A stretch of DNA of 10,252 nucleotides, from positions 1 to 10,252 of the forward strand of contig JAKONM010000255.1 in assembly GCA_022701925.1 (NCBI GenBank), given 5' to 3'. The notes under the pieces are model-generated. The model did not search any database, had not been told where the DNA came from, and was given only the letters and a program-made list of their open reading frames with translations. Numbering within the stretch: position 1 is the first letter of the stretch; every line of letters starts with the position of its first letter. Below, one piece after another: positions 6,239 to 10,252 of this stretch. Position numbers and translations under genes: made by a program. This stretch comes from Microbacteriaceae bacterium (GTDB lineage: Bacteria; Actinomycetota; Actinomycetes; Actinomycetales; Microbacteriaceae).

Positions 6239-6676
6239 TCAGCGCACGGCGACGACGACGTCGACCACCAGCGTCAGCGGAGGGCCGATGTCGGTGCCGC
6301 CGCGGTCCACCTCGAGCACGGCCGCCACCGGCGCGACCGCGAACGAGATCAGCGGCAGCGCGACCGCCAGCCCGGTCAGCGACCGCTTGGCGATGCGCGG
6401 CCAGCGCCACGGCGAGCCGCCGGCCTCGACCTCCGCCCGCCCGGCGATGCGCGAGCCGATCAGCACGGCGGCGATCAGCAGCGGCATCCACACCGTCGGC
6501 GTCGCGTGCAGCACCGCGATGCGACCCGTGCCCCCGAGCGGCCGCTGGAAGGTCCACAGGCTGCTCGCCAGGTAGAGCACCAGCACCCCGAGCGCGATCG
6601 GCCACAGCCGCTCCGGCCGCGCGGCCTGCCGCAGGATCGCGTCCGCGTCGTCCTGCGCGGGGTCGCCGAGGGGCAT
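6239..6676 (-). CDS. Small hypothetical membrane protein, four predicted helices
   Basis: A 145-residue protein I do not recognise. The first ~22 residues are polar and acidic (GDPAQDDADAILRQ). Four hydrophobic segments follow: about 25-43 (LWPIALGVLVLYLASSLWTF), 60-78, 100-122 and 133-144. The last one runs almost to the C-terminus, which ends VVVAVR. Basic residues between helices 2 and 3 (RWPRIAKR) suggest that this loop is cytoplasmic. It lies 50 nt downstream of the GlcD-like gene on the same strand and is followed by a strong hairpin, so the two probably form a short operon. The ATG at 6676 has no clear Shine-Dalgarno (a GAGGG is ~19 nt away), so the start is uncertain. Composition fits its neighbours. 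It could be a membrane anchor for the FAD enzyme, but nothing in the sequence proves it. Confidence 0.72.
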   Translation of the reverse strand: MPLGDPAQDDADAILRQAARPERLWPIALGVLVLYLASSLWTFQRPLGGTGRIAVLHATPTVWMPLLIAAVLIGSRIAGRAEVEAGGSPWRWPRIAKRSLTGLAVALPLISFAVAPVAAVLEVDRGGTDIGPPLTLVVDVVVAVR

Positions 6677-6726
6677 CTCGGCAGTGTCGCACGGACCCTC
6701 GACAGGAGGACCCCCGGAGGTGCGCC

Positions 6727-8121
6727 TCAGATCGCCTTCCCGGGGTTCAGCACGCCCAGCGGGTCGAAGGCGGCCTTGACGCGCCGGCTGAGGGCCAGCA
6801 CGTCCTCCCCCACCGCGTCGGCCAGCCAGCGGCGCTTCAGCACGCCGACGCCGTGCTCGCCGGTCAGCGCCCCGCCCAGGGCCAGCGCCGCCCGGAAGAC
6901 CTCGTCGCCGACGGCCCAGACCGCCTCGGGGATCTCGCCCGGCGCGTGCGGCATCGACGCCGGGATCACGACGTTCGGATGCAGGTTGCCGTCACCGGCG
7001 TGCGCGATGGTCGGGATCGGCAGGCCGTGCCGCGCGGCGATGCCCTCGATGGCGGCGAACATCTGCGGCAGCGCGCTGCGCGGCACCGCCACGTCCTCGA
7101 TCAGCACCTCCCCCAGCCGCGCGAACGCCGCGTGCGCAGACCGTCGCAGGGCCAGCAGGGCCTCGCCCGCGCGCTCGTCGGGCGCGCGGGACACGTTCCC
7201 GCCCTCCGCCTCGATGAGCCGCACCGCGGTCGCCGCCTCGGCCTCCGCGCCGGCGCCGTCGGTGCGCACCAGCAGGAACGCGCCGCGGCCGGCCAGCGAC
7301 GGCAGGTCGCCCTCCGGCCCCTCCCCCGCCGCGACCAGCGCGTCGACGGCCGCGCAGGAGGCCGCGTCCATGATCTCGAGCGCGGCCGGCCGCAGCCCGG
7401 TGGCGGTGATCGCCGCCGCGGCCGCCGCGGCCTGCACCACGGAGTCGAAGGTCGCCGCCAGGGTCACCGGCGGATGCGGGTCCAGGCGGCGCAGGCGCAG
7501 GGTCGCCTCGACGACCACGCCCAGCGTGCCCTCCGAGCCGATCATCAGCCCGGTCAGGTCGTAGCCCGTGACGTCCTTCACCGTGGCGCCGCCCAGCCGC
7601 ACGAGCCCGCCGTCGGCCAGCACCACGGCGAGCGCCAGCACGCTCTGGCGGGTCACGCCGTACTTCGCGCACAGCAGCCCGCCCGCGTTCGTGGCGATGT
7701 TGCCGCCGACGGAGGAGATCGCGCGGCTGGCCGGGTCCGGCGGCCACCACAGGCCCAGCGGGCGCAGGTGCTCCGCCAGCGCGTCGGTGATCACCCCGGG
7801 CTCCACCACGGCGGTCTCGTCGTCGACGTCCACGGCGAGCACCCGGTCCATGCCGGAGAGGTCGAGCACGACCGAGCCCTCGCTGGCGACCGCGCCGCCC
7901 GCGAGCCCGGTGCCGGAGCCGCGGGGCACCACGGGCGTCCGGTGGGCGGTGGCGAGGCGCAGCACCGCCTGCACGTCGGCGGTGCTGCGGGCGCGCACGA
8001 CGGCCAGCGGGCGCTCGGGCGTCGTCCACCCGCTGCGGTCGGTGCGCGCCGCCTCGAGGTCCGCCGGATCCGTGGAGACGGCGGGGCCGAGCCCGTCGAT
8101 CAGCGCGTCGAGCATCGCCAT
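6727..8121 (-). CDS. GlcD-like FAD-linked 2-hydroxyacid oxidase/dehydrogenase
   Basis: A 464-residue flavoprotein of the VAO/PCMH fold, in the glycolate oxidase GlcD / D-lactate dehydrogenase group. The FAD-binding half has VVPRGSGTGLAGGA (residues 64-77), SVGGNIATNAGG (137-148) and VTGYDLTGLMIGSEGTLG (184-201). The C-terminal FAD-oxidase cap has HAGDGNLHPN (374-383) and GEHGVG (421-426), whose His and Glu residues bind a divalent metal in relatives. It ends in the typical NPGKAI. It would oxidise a D-2-hydroxy acid (glycolate, D-lactate or D-2-hydroxyglutarate); substrate cannot be told from sequence. No GlcE or GlcF subunit gene is adjacent, which fits a single-subunit enzyme. The ATG at 8121 (a second in-frame ATG lies at 8115) has no clear ribosome-binding site. 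The gene is divergent from the DUF6328 gene and probably co-transcribed with the small membrane protein downstream. Confidence 0.93.
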   Translation of the reverse strand: MAMLDALIDGLGPAVSTDPADLEAARTDRSGWTTPERPLAVVRARSTADVQAVLRLATAHRTPVVPRGSGTGLAGGAVASEGSVVLDLSGMDRVLAVDVDDETAVVEPGVITDALAEHLRPLGLWWPPDPASRAISSVGGNIATNAGGLLCAKYGVTRQSVLALAVVLADGGLVRLGGATVKDVTGYDLTGLMIGSEGTLGVVVEATLRLRRLDPHPPVTLAATFDSVVQAAAAAAAITATGLRPAALEIMDAASCAAVDALVAAGEGPEGDLPSLAGRGAFLLVRTDGAGAEAEAATAVRLIEAEGGNVSRAPDERAGEALLALRRSAHAAFARLGEVLIEDVAVPRSALPQMFAAIEGIAARHGLPIPTIAHAGDGNLHPNVVIPASMPHAPGEIPEAVWAVGDEVFRAALALGGALTGEHGVGVLKRRWLADAVGEDVLALSRRVKAAFDPLGVLNPGKAI

Positions 8122-8161
8122 GGCGTCAGCGTAGGCACGCGCCGCCGTGGTCCGGGCACGG

Positions 8162-8271
8162 ATGCGGCCGCGGAGCGCGCCGGGACCGACGCCGACCCCT
8201 CCGACGGCAGCGACGAGACCGTCACCGAGCGCCTGGACCGCGACCGGGAGGCGCTGCTGCAGGAGCTGCGG
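8162..8271 (+). other. In-frame conserved N-terminus of the DUF6328 gene lacking a start codon
   Basis: Codons from 8212 to 8271 encode 20 family-conserved residues (DETVTERLDR and onward), continuous with the DUF6328 frame. Upstream of them this frame contains no ATG, GTG, TTG or CTG until a GTG at 7942, deep inside the antisense of the FAD gene. An ATG at 8162 and a GTG at 8147 exist, but one frame over. A single base gained just after the 8162 ATG would give M-x-AAERAGTDADPSDGSDETVTERL in one frame. This suggests a one-base deletion, real or from sequencing. Confidence 0.45.
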
Positions 8272-8685
8272 GTGCTGCGGACGGGCACCCGGCCGCTGAC
8301 CGGCTTCCTGCTGACGGCGGCCTTCCAGCCCGTCTTCCCGCAGCTCGAGCCCTGGCAGCGGGTGCTGCACCTGGCGGTGGTGTCGCCGGCGGTGCTGTCG
8401 ACCGTGCTGGTGCTGATGCCCGTCGCGCCGCACCGCGGGCTGTTCCGGCGGCGCGCGATGCGCGACCTGGTCGAGCGGGCCGACCGGACGGTGCGGATCG
8501 GCCTGGTCTCGACGGGGCTGGCGATCGTCGGCGTGCTGGCGCTGGTCGTCAGCGCCGCCGCCGGAGCCGCGGGCTCGATCGCGGCGGCCGCGGTCGGCTC
8601 GGTGCTGATCGCCGCGCTGCCGCTGTCGCTGCGGCGGGGGCGGCCGAAGCGGTCCCCGCAGCCGGAGCGCGCCCTCGAGACCTGA
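8272..8685 (+). CDS. DUF6328 family membrane protein, start not resolved
   Basis: A small integral membrane protein of unknown function matching the remembered DUF6328 pattern. The diagnostic stretch is ETVTERLDRDREALLQELRV, then TGFLLTAAFQPVF, then PWQRVLHL and LMPVAPHRGLFRR. Four hydrophobic segments are visible, at about residues 10-24, 31-51, 76-97 and 100-120, counted from the GTG at 8272. The tail is basic. The coordinates given are the longest form with a canonical, near-placed start: GTG at 8272 has AGGAG (8261-8265) 6 nt upstream. However, the family's conserved N-terminus is encoded in the same frame from 8212, so the true protein is almost certainly longer and the start is lost, non-standard or frameshifted (see 8162-8271). 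The gene is divergent from the FAD enzyme and convergent with the DUF1501 gene. Confidence 0.75.
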   Translation: MLRTGTRPLTGFLLTAAFQPVFPQLEPWQRVLHLAVVSPAVLSTVLVLMPVAPHRGLFRRRAMRDLVERADRTVRIGLVSTGLAIVGVLALVVSAAAGAAGSIAAAAVGSVLIAALPLSLRRGRPKRSPQPERALET

Positions 8686-8740
8686 GACGGCCGCCTCGGG
8701 GCAGCGCCGCGCGACTCAGCTCCGCCGAGACCGTCGCGGC

Positions 8741-8803
8741 ACACGGGCGCTTCCGGACAGACCGGGCGCGAGAAGGCGCCCGGACGGTCCGGAAGCGCCC
8801 GCC
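8741..8803. repeat. Nested palindromic repeat, copy 1
   Basis: Outer arms CGGGCGCTTCCGGAC (8744-8758) and GTCCGGAAGCGCCCG (8787-8801) form a perfect 15-bp stem. A 3x3 internal loop follows, then an inner 8-bp stem CCGGGCGC (8762-8769) / GCGCCCGG (8776-8783) capped by GAGAAG. It lies 56 nt after the DUF6328 stop, so it could end that transcript. A second, diverged copy lies 163 nt to the right in the same orientation. Confidence 0.7.
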
Positions 8804-8903
8804 TCGTCGGAATCCGCCCGAGCTCCGCGGGCCCTCGGATCCTCCTGTCGGCGCAGGCGCCCGTCCCGTGCGGCCCGTGCCCTCCGGAGCAGCGCCCTCC
8901 CGG

Positions 8904-8966
8904 ACACGGGTACGACCGGACGGACCGGGCGTGAAGGGACGCCCGGATCGTCCGGAAGCGCCGGCG
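8904..8966. repeat. Nested palindromic repeat, copy 2
   Basis: A direct copy of the 8741-8803 element, with about 14 differences in 62 positions by hand alignment. The inner 8-bp stem CCGGGCGT (8925-8932) / ACGCCCGG (8939-8946) is kept, and its innermost pair changed from C-G to T-A, a compensated change. The loop is GAAGGG. The outer stem is reduced to CCGGAC (8916-8921) / GTCCGG (8950-8955) because five bases of the left arm (8911-8915) have diverged. Confidence 0.65.
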
Positions 8967-8986
8967 GAGCGCCCGGGCGGCTCCGC
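8964..8986 (-). terminator. Hairpin after the DUF1501 gene
   Basis: GCGGAGC (8964-8970) and GCTCCGC (8980-8986) form a 7-bp stem with a 9-nt loop, itself GC-palindromic, starting 12 nt past the DUF1501 stop on the minus strand. Terminator is a reasonable reading. It abuts palindrome copy 2, which could act as a backup. Confidence 0.45.
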
Positions 8987-8998
8987 GCGGGACCGCGC

Positions 8999-10252
8999 TC
9001 AGGAGGCCATGAGGCCCAGGGGCTTCACGCGCCAGCCGGGGAAGACGTCCCGCAGCGTGCCGCGGGTCAGCGGCACCCGCCTCGACACGATCTCGCCGAG
9101 CACGTCGCGGTAGTCGTTCCAGCCGGGCACGTCGCCCTCCGTCGTGCGGTGGGCCAGGCCCTTCCACTCCCCGTGCACGCCGGGCCGCACGCCGCCGCCG
9201 ATCACCAGCACCGCGCCGCCGTGGCCGTGGTCGGTGCCGCCGCTGGCGTTCTCCTCCACCCGGCGCCCGAACTCGCTCATCGTCACGACGGTGGTCGTGT
9301 CGAGCAGGCCGCCCAGGTCCTCCGCGAACGCGGCGAGCGCTGTGGCCAGGTCGCCGAGGTGCCGCTGCATGTCGCCCGAGTCGGCGGTGCCCATGCCGGT
9401 GTGGGTGTCCCAGCCGCCCACGTCGATGCAGGCGACCCGCACGCCGGCGCCGCCCTTCAGCAGCGCGCCCAGGTTCTTCAGCGCGTCCCCGAAGTTGCCC
9501 TTCGGGTAGACGACCGCGTCGGCCGCGGCGGGCTGCGCGGCCCGGATGGCGCTGACCGTGCCGAGGGCGCCGACGGCCAGCCGCGTCTGCTTCGCGATCG
9601 GGTGGCCGATGCCCGTGTAGAGCGCCTGCAGCGCGTCGGTGGTGCGCTTCACGTCCTTCTTGTCGACGTCCAGCTTGATCGACCCCAGGTCGCGCATCGC
9701 GACGGTTCCGGAGGTGCCGAGCAGCGACCGCGGCGTGCTGCCGCCCACCGCGACGGAGCGCAAGGTCGTGCCGGGGCCCGAGGCGGCGAGCACGCGGTCG
9801 AGCCAGCCCGAGCTGAGCGAGCCGCTGGACCCGCGCTCCAGGCAGTCCTGCGCCTGGAAGTGGCTGCGCGACAGGTCGGGCGTGGAGACGGCGGGCACCG
9901 CGGCGACGCGGCCGCGGCCGATCAGGGGCTGCAGCGCCTTCATCGCGGGGTGCAGGCCGAACCCGCGCTCCGCGTCGAGGGCCAGCAGCGAGCCCGGGCC
10001 CACGGCGATGTTCGGGCGCTCCTTCTTCAGCGCCGGGTCGCCCGCGGGAACCAGCATCGACAGCCCGTCCATCCCGCCGCGGAGGAACACGACGACGAGG
10101 GTGCCGCTGCTCCGCTCGTCGGCCGCGGCGTAGGAGACGCGGCTCGTCACCAGCTGCGACCCGAGTGCGGCGACGCCGACCCCCAGCCCGCCGGCCAGGA
10201 AGGTGCGGCGGTTGAAGCCGCCCGCCCACGCCGAGGTGCGCTCCTCCTCCGC
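8999..10252 (-). CDS. Tat-exported DUF1501 protein, 5' end beyond the window
   Basis: 417 residues are visible and the start codon lies off the right edge. The visible N-terminus has a twin-arginine signal: FNRRTFLAGGLGVG (residues 13-26), a hydrophobic core to ~34, and a likely cleavage site after SYAAA (40-44). The mature part fits DUF1501, a family related to alkaline phosphatase/sulfatase folds. It shows LVVVFLRGGMDGLS (52-65), IDVGGWDTHTGM (276-287), TMSEFGRR (324-331) and GTDHGHGGAVLVIGG (339-353), with Asp/His residues placed as metal ligands would be. It is expected to fold in the cytoplasm and be exported outside the membrane. Such genes usually sit beside a DUF1800 gene, which may lie off the right edge. 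An internal GTG at 10150 is not the start, because it would delete the Tat signal. The biochemical role is unknown. Confidence 0.9.
   Translation of the reverse strand, partial: AEEERTSAWAGGFNRRTFLAGGLGVGVAALGSQLVTSRVSYAAADERSSGTLVVVFLRGGMDGLSMLVPAGDPALKKERPNIAVGPGSLLALDAERGFGLHPAMKALQPLIGRGRVAAVPAVSTPDLSRSHFQAQDCLERGSSGSLSSGWLDRVLAASGPGTTLRSVAVGGSTPRSLLGTSGTVAMRDLGSIKLDVDKKDVKRTTDALQALYTGIGHPIAKQTRLAVGALGTVSAIRAAQPAAADAVVYPKGNFGDALKNLGALLKGGAGVRVACIDVGGWDTHTGMGTADSGDMQRHLGDLATALAAFAEDLGGLLDTTTVVTMSEFGRRVEENASGGTDHGHGGAVLVIGGGVRPGVHGEWKGLAHRTTEGDVPGWNDYRDVLGEIVSRRVPLTRGTLRDVFPGWRVKPLGLMAS

Larger units (their letters stand above)
8686..8998. other. 313-nt convergent intergenic region rich in hairpins
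   Basis: No gene is supported here: open frames on both strands are short, arginine-rich and lack recognisable motifs. The region holds a weak stem after the DUF6328 stop (8686-8699 with 8725-8735), two related nested palindromes (8741-8803 and 8904-8966) and a hairpin before the DUF1501 stop (8964-8986). The stretch 8804-8903 between the palindromes shows nothing I can name. Confidence 0.6.

Noticed and set aside
4767..6692. 641-codon minus-strand frame over the prsW-family gene
   Set aside because: It is a frame shadow of the PrsW and small membrane protein genes, arginine-rich, with no motifs.
4970..7564. 864-codon plus-strand frame
   Set aside because: It is antisense to three well-supported minus-strand genes, and its composition is typical of a GC shadow.
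6127..8685. One long plus-strand protein ending in the DUF6328 sequence
   Set aside because: Only the part from ~8212 resembles a protein family. The rest is antisense to the FAD enzyme and the small membrane protein, so a start at 6127 is not credible.
8716..8907. Possible small genes in the convergent gap, including another at 8868-9113 on the plus strand
   Set aside because: Products are arginine-rich, lack ribosome-binding support and overlap the palindromes or the DUF1501 gene.
10148..10150. GTG at 10150 as start of the DUF1501 gene
   Set aside because: It would remove an obvious twin-arginine signal encoded in the same frame up to the window edge.
8100..10229. 709-codon minus-strand frame
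   Set aside because: It is out of frame with the DUF1501 motifs and reads through the hairpin-rich gap and antisense to DUF6328; no motifs.
1..10252. CRISPR arrays, tRNA or rRNA genes, insertion sequences, defence or mobile cassettes
   Set aside because: I looked for regular spacer-repeat structure, cloverleaf ends, transposase motifs and a change in base composition and saw none. The only repeats are the palindromes near 8741-8966.

Overview
The window is very GC-rich DNA (well over 70 % G+C by eye). Genes are densely packed, GTG starts are common and third codon positions are almost all G or C. DUF4192, DUF6328, HelD-type and Tat-exported DUF1501 genes together point to a high-GC Actinomycetota chromosome, possibly Thermoleophilia/Solirubrobacterales (Patulibacter- or Conexibacter-like). 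That lineage guess is inference. I see no insertion sequence, integrase, CRISPR array, tRNA or rRNA. It reads as ordinary core chromosome, not an accessory island.

Left third (1-2748), all on the minus strand. In transcription order (right to left) these are an FKBP-type peptidyl-prolyl isomerase (2748-2371), adenine phosphoribosyltransferase apt (2220-1696), a DUF4192 protein (1563-352) and the first ~97 residues of a HelD-like RNA polymerase-recycling ATPase, which runs off the left edge. A 12-bp GC hairpin follows the FKBP gene. A second, nested hairpin lies in the apt leader.

Middle (2817-6676). Divergent from FKBP, an MFS exporter (plus) overlaps by 4 nt (GTGA) with an M50B-type membrane metalloprotease gene. 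They converge, through a shared palindrome, on a PrsW-family membrane metalloprotease on the minus strand. Upstream of prsW are a strong 14-bp nested hairpin and a small four-helix membrane protein of unknown function. That protein is probably co-transcribed with a GlcD-like FAD oxidase/dehydrogenase that starts at 8121.

Right (8122-10252). A DUF6328 membrane protein is divergent from the FAD enzyme, and its conserved N-terminus has no usable start codon in frame. It converges on a DUF1501 protein with a visible twin-arginine signal, whose start lies beyond the right edge. The 313-nt gap between these two genes holds two diverged copies (about 77 % identical by hand alignment) of a 62-nt nested palindrome plus a third hairpin.

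The genes look like independent housekeeping, envelope and proteostasis functions, not one pathway. I found no convincing undescribed multi-gene system. The items most worth a second look are the DUF6328 start anomaly, the duplicated nested hairpins at 8741-8966, the structured apt leader and the convergent pair of unrelated membrane metalloproteases.
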